In this document: positions 43,973-51,438 of the stretch, piece after piece
Layout of the letters: each line of letters starts with the position of its first letter
How positions within the stretch are numbered: the stretch's first letter is position 1
Program-made: the position numbers and the translations under genes
Assembly: GCF_900115505.1 (NCBI RefSeq)
Contig: NZ_FOWQ01000003.1
Location: 496,001-560,000 of the forward strand
Direction of reading: 5' to 3'
Length of the DNA: 64,000 nucleotides
From: Geodermatophilus dictyosporus
GTDB lineage: Bacteria; Actinomycetota; Actinomycetes; Mycobacteriales; Geodermatophilaceae
The notes under the pieces: model-generated
Database searches by the model: none
What the model was told of the DNA's origin: nothing
What the model saw: only the letters and a program-made list of their open reading frames with translations

Positions 43973-44334
43973 GCCGGCGCGAGCGGAAGGACCTCCCTGC
44001 CCCCCAGCGCTCGCAGGCCCGCGCCGGGCCCCTGCAGGGAGGCCAGCTCACCGACGACGGCCGCTGGCTGGTCGTCGACGGGCGGCGCTGGCGGGCGGCC
44101 GACCCGTCGCTGCCCGGCGACGTCCGCGCCCGGCTGCTCTCGCACCTGGGCAGGGCCCGCTCGGCGGTGCGCACGGGCACCGACCCGGCCGCCGTCCGCG
44201 CCGCCCGCGACCGCGTGCAGCTGGCCAAGACCGGCCTCGGCGAGCGCGGCCCGGCCTGGTGGGACCAGGACGACGACGCCCGCCGTGCCCGCTGGGAGGC
44301 GGCGCTGGCCGCCCTCGACGCGACCGGCGGTTGA
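43969..44334 (+). CDS. Conserved hypothetical protein with repeat-encoded N-terminus
   Basis: A 121-residue frame starts at GTG 43969, overlapping the sir2 stop. Residues ~26 onward look like a real small domain: LTDDGRWLVVDGRRWRAADP, then ARARDRVQLAKTGLGE-type helices and PAWWDQDDDARRARWEAAL. This pattern is known from short actinobacterial proteins of unknown function. The first ~25 codons are largely the 59-bp palindromic repeat (43986-44044). Without it there would be no start codon near the domain, so the repeat has become coding sequence. Confidence 0.65.
   Translation: MSRRERKDLPAPQRSQARAGPLQGGQLTDDGRWLVVDGRRWRAADPSLPGDVRARLLSHLGRARSAVRTGTDPAAVRAARDRVQLAKTGLGERGPAWWDQDDDARRARWEAALAALDATGG
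43986..44044. repeat. 59-bp palindromic repeat, copy 2
   Basis: This is identical in length to the copy at 13182-13240. The outer stem is CCTCCCTGC/GCAGGGAGG. Compared with copy 1, stem pairs change together (T-A to C-G and C-G to T-A), keeping all nine pairs. The conserved interior again has CTCGCAGGC and CGGGCCCCTG. It lies just after the sir2 stop and inside the following reading frame. Confidence 0.85.
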
Positions 44335-44365
44335 CGCCTCCCCGGGACGGGCAGGAAGGCCCGCG

Positions 44366-45328
44366 ATGCAGACCTTCCTGCCGGTGGCCGACTTCGAGGA
44401 GAGCGCGCGGCTGCTCGACTCGCCGCGCCTGGGCAAGCAGCGGGTGGAGACGCTGCAGGTGCTGCGCGCCCTCGAGCTGCCCGACTACGGCTGGACCTCG
44501 CACCCGGTCGTGCACATGTGGCGGGGGCGGACGGCGGCTCTGGTCGTCTACGGCCTGGCCGCGGTGCGGGTGTGGCGCGAGCGCGGGTTCGCCGACAGCA
44601 CGCACACGCTGATCGCCGAGTTCGCGCCCGACGTCGAGGGCGCCACCCAGGACGAGCTCGCCCGCGCCGGCCTGCTGCCCTCGTGGGTGGGCGACGAGGC
44701 GGTGCACCGGTCGCACCGGTCGAACCTGCTGGCCAAGGACCCGGACTTCTACCGGCCGCTGTTTCAGCCGCTGTTCGGCACCGAGCCCGACGACCTGCCC
44801 TACGTGTGGCCGGGCGCCGACGACGTGCCACCCGCCGCCGAGCCCGAGGGGACCCGGGTGTGGGTCGTGCGGCCGCGGGCGCACAACGAGCTCGGCGCCT
44901 GCCTGGCCGCCGGCGTCGTCGGGCTGGGCACCCAGTCGGGCGTCGACGTCGACGCCACCGGGCTCTCGCCGGCGGAGCTGCGCGCCCTGGCCAAGGAGCT
45001 CTCCGGACGGCGGCCGAGCAAGGACCTGCGGCAGCTGTCGACCTTCCTCGACGAGATCCGCCCGGGCGACCCGGTGGCGCTGCCCATCGAGCACGGCGCC
45101 GGGCTGCTGGTCGGCGAGGTTCTCGGCGACTACCTGTTCCAGGGCCGCGAGCTGCTCCCGCACCGCCGCCCGGCCCGCTGGGACCGCGTCGTGCCGCGCG
45201 CCGCGGCCCGGCCGCCGGCGACGCTGCAGGACCCGCGGGCGCTGTTCTCCGTCGTCGTCGACCCGGAGGTGCTGCCGCCGGCGCAGGCCGGCACGACCTA
45301 CCGCGAGCCCGCGCTGCCGCTGGTGTAG
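44366..45328 (+). CDS. MSMEG_6728-like protein fused to a PUA/EVE-like domain
   Basis: The protein has 320 residues from ATG 44366. The N-terminal half (1-155) starts MQTFLPVADFEESARLLDSP and continues with LGKQRVETLQVLRAL and HPVVHMWRG. This matches the MSMEG_6728 family, which is related to pyrimidine-dimer glycosylase-like proteins. From about residue 168 a second domain begins VWVVRPRAHNELGACLAAGV, followed by FLDEIRPGDPVALPI and LLVGEVLGDYLFQ. It resembles the PUA-like domains at the N-terminus of restriction-type proteins that read modified bases. The fusion suggests recognition or excision of altered DNA; this is inference. Confidence 0.75.
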   Translation: MQTFLPVADFEESARLLDSPRLGKQRVETLQVLRALELPDYGWTSHPVVHMWRGRTAALVVYGLAAVRVWRERGFADSTHTLIAEFAPDVEGATQDELARAGLLPSWVGDEAVHRSHRSNLLAKDPDFYRPLFQPLFGTEPDDLPYVWPGADDVPPAAEPEGTRVWVVRPRAHNELGACLAAGVVGLGTQSGVDVDATGLSPAELRALAKELSGRRPSKDLRQLSTFLDEIRPGDPVALPIEHGAGLLVGEVLGDYLFQGRELLPHRRPARWDRVVPRAAARPPATLQDPRALFSVVVDPEVLPPAQAGTTYREPALPLV

Positions 45329-46119
45329 CCGCCCTGCACCACGGTCGTCCACGCCCGCGCGTGCAGCCGCCGCAGCTCAAGCCACGGCGCGAGCTCGGCG
45401 TCGGACGGCCCGCCGACCGCGTCCAGGGCCGCCCGGCCGTCCAGCCGGGAGGTGCTGCGCAGGCAGGCGAGGTCCCAGGCGACCGGGCCGGGGCAGGTGT
45501 CCTCGAGGTCGGTCCAGCACCACCCCCGCGGCGTGGCCAGCAGGTTGCCCGGGTGCGCGTCGCCGTGCAGCGCCTGCCCGGGCCCGCCGTCCAGCCGGGG
45601 CCGCAGCCGCTCGACGTCCTCCGCCACCCGCGCGCGGACGGCCTCCGGCACGCCCCAGTCGCCGGCGTGCCGGACGAAGGCGGCCAGGTCGTCGAGCGGG
45701 GTGTCCAGCGGCCTGCCGGTGGTGGGGAGGTCGCGGAGGGCGGCGTGCAGGTCCGTGAGCGCCGCGGCCACCTCGGCCGGGCCCGGCGCCCGTGGCAGCA
45801 CCTCGACGTGCCTCCAGAAGGTGAGCACCAGTCCGTCGTGCCGGTGCGGGCCGGGTGGCACCAGGTCGCTGGGCGCGACGACGGCGGCCCCGGCCGCGGC
45901 CAGCGCGCCGGCCAGTGCCACCTCCCGGCCGAACGGCCGGGTGGGGTCGGGGCGCAGCAGCGGCGTCAGCGTGGCCACCCGCGCGACCACCGGGGCGGGC
46001 GCGAGGTGCACCACGGCGTTCACCCCGTCGTGCAGCACCCGCGGTCCGCGCACCCGGACGCCGTGCGCGGCGGCCACAGCGGAGGCGGCGGCCGCCGCGC
46101 GGACGGCACGGGTGCTCAC
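45298..46119 (-). CDS. Aminoglycoside phosphotransferase-fold protein
   Basis: The protein has 273 residues from GTG 46119. The kinase-like fold shows the catalytic loop QALHGDAHPGNLLATPRG and the metal-binding aspartate in WTDLEDTCPGPVAWDLACL. The N-lobe is short, with VARVATLTPLL. Such proteins phosphorylate antibiotics, choline or other small molecules; nothing specific to resistance is visible. It is the last gene of a three-gene minus-strand operon joined by GTGA overlaps and runs 31 bases into the convergent gene. Confidence 0.85.
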   Translation of the reverse strand: MSTRAVRAAAAASAVAAAHGVRVRGPRVLHDGVNAVVHLAPAPVVARVATLTPLLRPDPTRPFGREVALAGALAAAGAAVVAPSDLVPPGPHRHDGLVLTFWRHVEVLPRAPGPAEVAAALTDLHAALRDLPTTGRPLDTPLDDLAAFVRHAGDWGVPEAVRARVAEDVERLRPRLDGGPGQALHGDAHPGNLLATPRGWCWTDLEDTCPGPVAWDLACLRSTSRLDGRAALDAVGGPSDAELAPWLELRRLHARAWTTVVQGGYTSGSAGSR

Positions 46120-46538
46120 GCCTCCGGCAGGGGCACGTTCTGCAGCCGGACCTGGCCGCGCGCGACGAGCTTGCCGTCCTCGGCGCGGGTCAGCTGCACC
46201 AGCCACAGCTGCAGGGTGCGGCCCTGCTGCACCGGCTCGGCGAGCACGTGCAGCCGGCCGGCGGTCACCGGCCGCAGGAAGTCGGTGCTGTTGTTGACCC
46301 CGACGGCGAACTGGCCGCGGTCCGCCACGGCGACGCTCGCGCCGATCGATGCCGCCGACTCGACGACCGCGCAGTAGACGCCGCCGTGCACCACGCCCCA
46401 GGGCGTGTGCTGGTCGGGACCGAGCTCGACGGTGCCGGTGACCCGGGTGCCGGTCATCTCCTCGGGCTCGAAGCCGGTGGCGGCGACGAAGGCGCTGCTC
46501 GACGCGCGGTCCACCCGTGGCAGCTCGGGCCCGCTCAC
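46116..46538 (-). CDS. PaaI-type hotdog-fold thioesterase
   Basis: The hotdog protein has 140 residues from GTG 46538. The family motif is TPWGVVHGGVYCAVVESAAS with the HGG turn and the acidic residue on the central helix (Glu in VVESAAS). NSTDFLRPVTAGRLHVLAEP follows. It hydrolyses acyl-CoA thioesters, probably aromatic or hydroxyphenylacetyl types. It overlaps both neighbours by 4 bases (GTGA) in the VOC-thioesterase-phosphotransferase operon. Confidence 0.9.
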   Translation of the reverse strand: MSGPELPRVDRASSSAFVAATGFEPEEMTGTRVTGTVELGPDQHTPWGVVHGGVYCAVVESAASIGASVAVADRGQFAVGVNNSTDFLRPVTAGRLHVLAEPVQQGRTLQLWLVQLTRAEDGKLVARGQVRLQNVPLPEA

Positions 46539-46894
46539 GCGTCCCACACCAGGCAGAAGGGGTGGCCCACCGGGTCGGCGTAGACGCGGAAGTCCCCGCC
46601 GCCGCCGGGCAGCGTGCGGGCACCGAGCGCCAGGGCCTTCGGCTCGGCCTCGTCGATGTCGGTGACGTAGACGTCGAGGTGGAACTGCTGGGGCCGGGCG
46701 GGGGCGGGCCAGTCCGGGGGGACCAGGTCCGGCGCCTGCTGGAAGGCCAGCCGGTACCCCTGGCCGGTGACCACGACCCAGTCGTCGCCCGGTCCGCCCC
46801 TGCTCACCTCCATCCCGAGCAGGTCGGCGTAGAAGGTGGCGAGCGCGTGCGCGTCTGGCGCGTCGATCACGACGGAGTGGAGCTGACCGATCAT
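46535..46894 (-). CDS. VOC-family (glyoxalase/bleomycin-resistance-like) protein
   Basis: The single-subunit VOC protein has 119 residues. ATG 46894 begins MIGQLHSVVIDAPDAHALAT; ATG 46903 is possible. The two beta-alpha-beta-beta-beta modules have the metal-ligand-like histidines in LHSVV and QFHLDVYV and the glutamate position replaced in the C-terminal DPVGHPFCLVW. It may be a dioxygenase-like or resistance-like protein of unknown substrate. First gene of the minus-strand operon. Confidence 0.88.
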   Translation of the reverse strand: MIGQLHSVVIDAPDAHALATFYADLLGMEVSRGGPGDDWVVVTGQGYRLAFQQAPDLVPPDWPAPARPQQFHLDVYVTDIDEAEPKALALGARTLPGGGGDFRVYADPVGHPFCLVWDA

Positions 46895-46996
46895 GGTCCC
46901 CATCCTGCTGGCTGCCGGTGCGGCGCACCCGCCGGGAACCGGCCGTCCTCCGCCGGGATCCGGCCACGGGGCAGGACACGAGGCAGGATCGGACCC

Positions 46997-47689
46997 GTGA
47001 CCGACCCCGCCCCGCCCGTGCTCGGCTCGCTGACCTGGCTCCCCGCCCGGGACCGCCCCGACCTCCTCGGCGGGCCCGTGGCCGCCGCGCTGTCCGCGCT
47101 GCCCGGGCCGGCCTGGGTCGCCCCGGTCGACGACGAGCTGGCCGACACCGCCGCCTTCACCGAGGCCTACGGGGTGCCGCCCGAGGCGTCGGCCAACTGC
47201 GTGGTCGTCGCCGCGCGCCGCGCCGGGCAGACCACGCTGGCGGCCTGCGTCGTGCTGGCCACCACCCGTGCCGACGTCAACGGCCTGGTGCGGCGGCACC
47301 TGGGCGCCCGCAAGGCGTCCTTCGCCCCGCAGGACGTCGCCGTGGCCGAGACCGGGATGGCCTACGGCGGCATCACCCCGGTCGGTCTGCCCGACGGGTG
47401 GCCGGTGCTCGTCGACGCCGCGGTGGCGGCCGCCGACGTCGTCGTCGTCGGCTCGGGCACGCGCGGCGCCAAGCTGGCCCTGCCCGGCTCGGCACTGGCC
47501 GCCCTGGCGGCCGCCGAGGTGGTCGAGGGCCTGGGACTGCCGGTGGAGGAGGCGCCGCGACCGGCGCCGGCCCTGCCGCCGGAGCGGGCGCCCGACGACC
47601 GCGACGTGGGCTGGGGCGAGCGGCCCGGCGAGCGCGACGAGGACCGGCGCTACCTCGAGGACCGCCCTCCGCACTGGGGGACCGTCTAG
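46997..47689 (+). CDS. YbaK/EbsC-type aminoacyl-tRNA editing domain protein
   Basis: The protein has 230 residues from GTG 46997. The domain (~60-185) has SANCVVVAARRAGQTTLAAC, the conserved lysine in LGARKASFA and the substrate loop GMAYGGITPVGLP. These are the marks of the YbaK/ProX editing family that deacylates mischarged tRNA. The ~45-residue charged tail rich in Asp, Arg and Pro is not part of the domain. It diverges from the VOC operon. The substrate amino acid is not deducible. Confidence 0.88.
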   Translation: MTDPAPPVLGSLTWLPARDRPDLLGGPVAAALSALPGPAWVAPVDDELADTAAFTEAYGVPPEASANCVVVAARRAGQTTLAACVVLATTRADVNGLVRRHLGARKASFAPQDVAVAETGMAYGGITPVGLPDGWPVLVDAAVAAADVVVVGSGTRGAKLALPGSALAALAAAEVVEGLGLPVEEAPRPAPALPPERAPDDRDVGWGERPGERDEDRRYLEDRPPHWGTV

Positions 47690-47712
47690 CCGGCCGTCGT
47701 CCCCGGACCGCC

Positions 47713-48324
47713 TCACGGTGGCCCCGGCAGGCTCAGCGTGAGCGTGGCGGTGGTGGCCGCGGCGGCGAGAGCGGCGGCGGTGGCCTCGTCGACGGCGAGC
47801 ACCAGCAGCCCGCCGTCGTCGCCCTGCGTCGCGGCCAGCACCGGCGCGGCCCGCGCGACCACCTCCGCCCGGGTCGCGCCCGGGGCGGTGGCCAGCACGT
47901 CGACGCGGTCGCCCGCTCCGGCCAGCCCGGCGACGGCGAGGTCGGCCAGGCGGACCGGCGCGGCGACCTGTCCCGCCGGCAGCAGCGCGGTCAGGCCGGG
48001 ACCGACCAGGCGCACGTCGGTGAGCGGCTCCCCGGCCCGCACCGGCGCGGCGAGCACCCGCCCGGCGAGCACGGCGGGGTCGGTCGCCGACCCGGCGGGG
48101 ACGGCGCCGGCCGGCAGCTCGGTGGTCCCGAGGTCCGCCGCCGTCAGGGCCGCCCCGGCCGGCAGGTCGGTGGCCGCGGTGACCACCGGCGTCCCGGGCG
48201 GCGGGGGCGCCGCCGGCGCGGGTGGCGGCCGCAGGGCGAGCACGAGCGCCCCGGCGACGAGGGCCGCGGCGACGAGGCGGCGCAGCAGCAGGACGGGGGA
48301 GCGGGGTCGGCGCAGGCGCGGCAC
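47713..48324 (-). CDS. SAF-domain protein, CpaB/RcpC-like
   Basis: The protein has about 203 residues from GTG 48324; GTG 48348 would add eight residues. One N-terminal membrane helix (LLLRRLVAAALVAGALVLAL) is followed by a proline-rich spacer and a SAF domain with VVTAATDLPAGAALTAADL, RVLAAPVRAGEPLTDVRLVG and VDVLATAPG. CpaB proteins work in Flp/Tad pilus assembly at the outer face of the membrane. No other pilus genes are adjacent, so this may be a stand-alone relative. Confidence 0.8.
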   Translation of the reverse strand: MPRLRRPRSPVLLLRRLVAAALVAGALVLALRPPPAPAAPPPPGTPVVTAATDLPAGAALTAADLGTTELPAGAVPAGSATDPAVLAGRVLAAPVRAGEPLTDVRLVGPGLTALLPAGQVAAPVRLADLAVAGLAGAGDRVDVLATAPGATRAEVVARAAPVLAATQGDDGGLLVLAVDEATAAALAAAATTATLTLSLPGPP

Positions 48325-48409
48325 GGGCCCAGGCTGGCCGTCCCGCACGACCGGGGGGAGGGGAGCGGGGCGGCTGTGGACGCCGCGCCCGGCTGTGGAC
48401 GCGCCCCCG

Positions 48410-48763
48410 TCAGGAGGCGGCGGCCTTCGACCCGCCCGAGGAGGACGACGACGGGCTGCTCGACGGGGTCGAGGCCGCTTCCTTCTTCGGCGCCGCCGTC
48501 GACGAGGACGACTCCGACGAGGACGACTCCGACGAGGAGGTCGAGGACGACGAGCCCGACGACTCCGAGGACGAGGCCTTCGCGCGGCTGTCGGTGCGGT
48601 AGAAGCCCGAGCCCTTGAACACGACGCCGACCGAGCCGTAGACCTTGCGCACCGGGGCGCCGCAGGTCGGGCACTCGGCCACGGGGGCGTCGGTGAAGGA
48701 CTGCACGACCTCGAACTCGTGCTTGCCCTCGGCGTTGGTGCAGGCGTACTGGTACGTGGGCAC
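48410..48763 (-). CDS. FmdB-type zinc ribbon protein with serine-rich tail
   Basis: The protein has 117 residues from GTG 48763. Residues 1-60 are the FmdB/CxxC regulatory zinc ribbon: PTYQYACTNAEGKHEFEVVQ, ECPTCGAPVRKVYG and FKGSGFYRTDSR. The usual first CxxC is reduced to a single cysteine. The last ~55 residues are an unusually long Ser/Glu low-complexity tail with SSSESS-type repeats, then KKEAAS. FmdB family members are small regulators of unknown mechanism. The tail is probably disordered. Confidence 0.88.
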   Translation of the reverse strand: MPTYQYACTNAEGKHEFEVVQSFTDAPVAECPTCGAPVRKVYGSVGVVFKGSGFYRTDSRAKASSSESSGSSSSTSSSESSSSESSSSTAAPKKEAASTPSSSPSSSSSGGSKAAAS

Positions 48764-49154
48764 GGCGGTTCTCCTGGTCGGGCGGGGGTGGGCGGGTCGG
48801 GCGCCCCTGCCCTCGGGCTGGCACTCGGGACCCTCGACTGCCAATGATGCGACACCTCGGGCCCGCCGTCCACGCACCGTCGGCGAGTGTGGGTTCCGTG
48901 GCGGGCGCGCGTGAGATCACCGACGAGGGCGGGACCGCGGCACCCGCAGGTGCCAGGCCGGCGCCATGGCGAGTCGACCCGGTGCCGTGGGGCGACCGCG
49001 GCTCCGGTGACGCGGACGGCGACTGACCCGGCCCCGGGCGCCGCGAGCAGCGGTGCCGCTCGCCGACACGCACGGGCCCTTCGCAGGTCGGCGTCGTCCA
49101 CGGCCGCACCACGCGTGGCGGAACGGACGCGTACGCGCCGGTAACCTCCGGCGC
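48764..49154. other. Intergenic region between divergent genes
   Basis: About 390 bases separate the FmdB gene and the MarR gene. Small frames exist but show no family resemblance. Promoters for both genes must lie here. I could not find a clear palindrome comparable to the one at 18055. Confidence 0.4.
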
Positions 49155-49649
49155 GTGACACCGCCCTGGCTGGACGAGACGCAGCAGCGCGCGTGGCGGG
49201 CGTGGCTGACCGCCGCGGAGCTGCTGCCCCGCGAGCTCGACGCCCAGCTGCAGCGCGACGCCGGGCTCACCCACGCCGCCTACATCGTGCTCGCGATGCT
49301 GTCGGAGGCGCCGGGGCGCAGCCGCCGGATGAGCGACCTGGCGCGGCGGGCCAACCAGTCGCAGAGCCGGCTGTCGCACACCGTCGCCCGGCTCGAGGAC
49401 CGCGGCTGGGTCCGCCGTGAGCGCTCCACCGAGGACGGCCGCGGCAACCTCGCCGTCCTCACCGACGCCGGCTGGGACGTCGTCCGGTCGGTCGCTCCGG
49501 GGCACGTCGCGGCGGTGCGCGCCGCGCTGTTCGACCCGCTGACCGAACAGCAGACGCAGGCGCTGTGCGAGGTGCTGGAGACCGTCGTCCAGGGCCTCGA
49601 CCCCGACGCCAGCCGGCGGGTGGCGCACGGCAGCGACGTCGCCGGCTGA
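49155..49649 (+). CDS. MarR family transcriptional regulator
   Basis: The protein has 164 residues from GTG 49155. The winged helix includes RMSDLARRANQSQSRLSHTV and the wing RRERSTEDGRGNLAVLTDAG. The N-terminal helix PWLDETQQRAWRAWLTAAEL matches the DNA-repair/oxidative-type MarR proteins common in actinobacteria. Its target is unclear; a degraded VOC gene follows directly. Confidence 0.92.
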   Translation: MTPPWLDETQQRAWRAWLTAAELLPRELDAQLQRDAGLTHAAYIVLAMLSEAPGRSRRMSDLARRANQSQSRLSHTVARLEDRGWVRRERSTEDGRGNLAVLTDAGWDVVRSVAPGHVAAVRAALFDPLTEQQTQALCEVLETVVQGLDPDASRRVAHGSDVAG

Positions 49650-49713
49650 TCCCTTCCGGGGGGAGGTGGAGCGCGAGCAGGTCGCGGCCGTGGGAGCGCG
49701 ACCGGCCGCCTAG

Positions 49714-50090
49714 CTGAGCCACCGCGACGCCCCGGCCGCCCTGCGCTGGATGGAGGCCGTGGGCTCCACCGTGGTCCGGCGGGCCGACGCCGAGGACGGC
49801 ACGGTCGCCCACGCGGAGGTCCGCTGCGACGACGTCGTCCCCATGGTCGCGAGCCACGACGCCGACTACACCCGGCCGCCGCTGGTCGGACACTCCGCGG
49901 GTCCCGGCCTGTACCTGGTGCTCGACGACGCGGCCGGCGTCGACGACCGCTTCGCCCGCGGAGTGGCGGCCGGCGGCACCGCCGTCCTCGCCCCGCGGGA
50001 CACCGAGGAGGGCACCGCCGCGCGCGCCTGCTCGACCCCGAGGGGCGGGAGTGGAGCTTCGGGACCTGCGCGCCCGGCAGCACCTCGTAG
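49714..50090 (+). pseudogene. VOC/glyoxalase family protein, frameshifted and without start
   Basis: The fragment begins after TAG at 49711 with LSHRDAPAALRWMEAVGSTV and continues with VRCDDVVPMVASHDADYTRP and GPGLYLVLDDAAGVDDRF, as in two-module VOC proteins. Near 50020 the frame breaks. The expected end DPEGREWSFGTCAPGSTS with TAG at 50088 is in another frame. The start codon is missing as well, so the gene is dead. Confidence 0.75.
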
Positions 50091-50241
50091 CGCGCCGTGC
50101 CCGACGACGGGTGGACCAGTGGCGCCGGCCGTCGGGTGGCCGCTGATCCCCGTCCTCCCTCACGGCAGCGCGTCCTCCCCGACCGCCCACCGTGGGGGAG
50201 GACGCGCGACGGTCAGGTGACCTGATCACCGCCGCGACGGC

Positions 50242-51420
50242 TCAGGAGGCCAGCCAGGCGCGGATGCCCTCGTTCGACCCGCCCAGGACCGGCGGCGCGC
50301 CGTGGTCGCGGCGGGTCGTCTCGGTCTCGCCGTCCGGGCCCGGGGCGAAGAAGCGCAGCGGCGGGCCGGGCAGCTGCAGCCGGCCCAGCGTGGCGTGCTC
50401 GACGTCGACGAGCAGGCCCTGGGACAGCGTCTGCTCCCAGCCGTAGACCTCGTCGATGGTCCGCACCTTGCCCGCGGGGACGCCGGCCGCGGCCAGCCGG
50501 GCGAGCAGGCTCTCGGCGTCGGTGTCGGCGAAGACGCCCTCGAGCAGCTCGATCACCCGCTGCCGGTTGCCCACCCGCTCGCCGTTGGTGGCCAGGCCGT
50601 CGGCCTCGGGGTCCAGTCCGAACTCGGTGCACAGCCGCCGCCACAGCCCCTCCGACCCGCAGGAGAGCTGCACGCTGCCGCCCTTGCAGTGGAACAGGCC
50701 GTAGGGCGCGATCGAGGGGTGGTGGTTGCCCTGCGCCCGGCCGACCTGCCCGCCGACGGTCCACGCCGTCCCCTGGAAGGCGTGCACGCCGACGATCGCG
50801 GCCAGCAGCGAGGTGCGCACCACCTGGCCGCGGCCGGTGCGCTCCCGCTCGTGCAGCGCGGCGAGCACGCCGTAGGCGCCGTACATGCCGGCCAGCAGGT
50901 CGCCGATCGGCACGCCGACCCGCTGGGGGTCGTCCGGGCCGGGCCCGGTGAGCGACATCAGCCCGGCCTCGCCCTGCGCGATCTGGTCGTAACCGGCCCG
51001 GCTGCCCTCGGGGCCGTCGTGGCCGAAGCCGCTGATCGAGAGGGTGACCAGGCGCGGGTTGAGCTCGGCGAGCACGTCGGTGCCGAAGCCGAGGCGGGCC
51101 AGCGTGCCGGGGCGGAAGTTCTCCAGCAGCACGTCGGCGCGGCGGACCAGCTCGCGCAGGAGGTCCTGGTCGCCCGCCTCCTTGAGGTCGAGGGTGACCG
51201 ACTCCTTGTTGCGGTTGGCCGACAGGAAGTACGTCGACTCGCGGTCACCGGAGTCCGGCTGCACGAACGGCGGCCCCCAGCCGCGGGTGTCGTCCCCGCT
51301 GCCGGGGTTCTCCACCTTGATCACCCGGGCGCCCAGGTCGCCGAGCATCATCGCCGCGTGCGGGCCGGCCAGCGCGCGGGTCAGGTCGACGACGAGCACG
51401 CCGTCCAGCGGTCCGGTCAC
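50242..51420 (-). CDS. CaiB/BaiF family (class III) CoA-transferase
   Basis: The protein has 392 residues. The N-terminal VLVVDLTRALAGPHAAMMLG with DLGARVIKVENPGSGDDTR is the family start. LSANRNKESVTLDL and the segment GFGHDGPEGSRAGYDQIAQ contain the likely catalytic aspartate. It moves CoA between carboxylic acids. The dicarboxylate-carrier gene lies 18 bases upstream in the same direction. The pair could import a dicarboxylate such as malonate or oxalate and activate it; substrate is inference. Confidence 0.93.
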   Translation of the reverse strand: MTGPLDGVLVVDLTRALAGPHAAMMLGDLGARVIKVENPGSGDDTRGWGPPFVQPDSGDRESTYFLSANRNKESVTLDLKEAGDQDLLRELVRRADVLLENFRPGTLARLGFGTDVLAELNPRLVTLSISGFGHDGPEGSRAGYDQIAQGEAGLMSLTGPGPDDPQRVGVPIGDLLAGMYGAYGVLAALHERERTGRGQVVRTSLLAAIVGVHAFQGTAWTVGGQVGRAQGNHHPSIAPYGLFHCKGGSVQLSCGSEGLWRRLCTEFGLDPEADGLATNGERVGNRQRVIELLEGVFADTDAESLLARLAAAGVPAGKVRTIDEVYGWEQTLSQGLLVDVEHATLGRLQLPGPPLRFFAPGPDGETETTRRDHGAPPVLGGSNEGIRAWLAS

Positions 51421-51438
51421 GACAGCCCTCCGGGGGTC

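Noticed and set aside
48844..49026. Short plus-strand ORF starting with two methionines in the FmdB-MarR intergenic region
   Set aside because: No ribosome site, low-complexity Ala/Gly/Pro composition and no recognisable motif.
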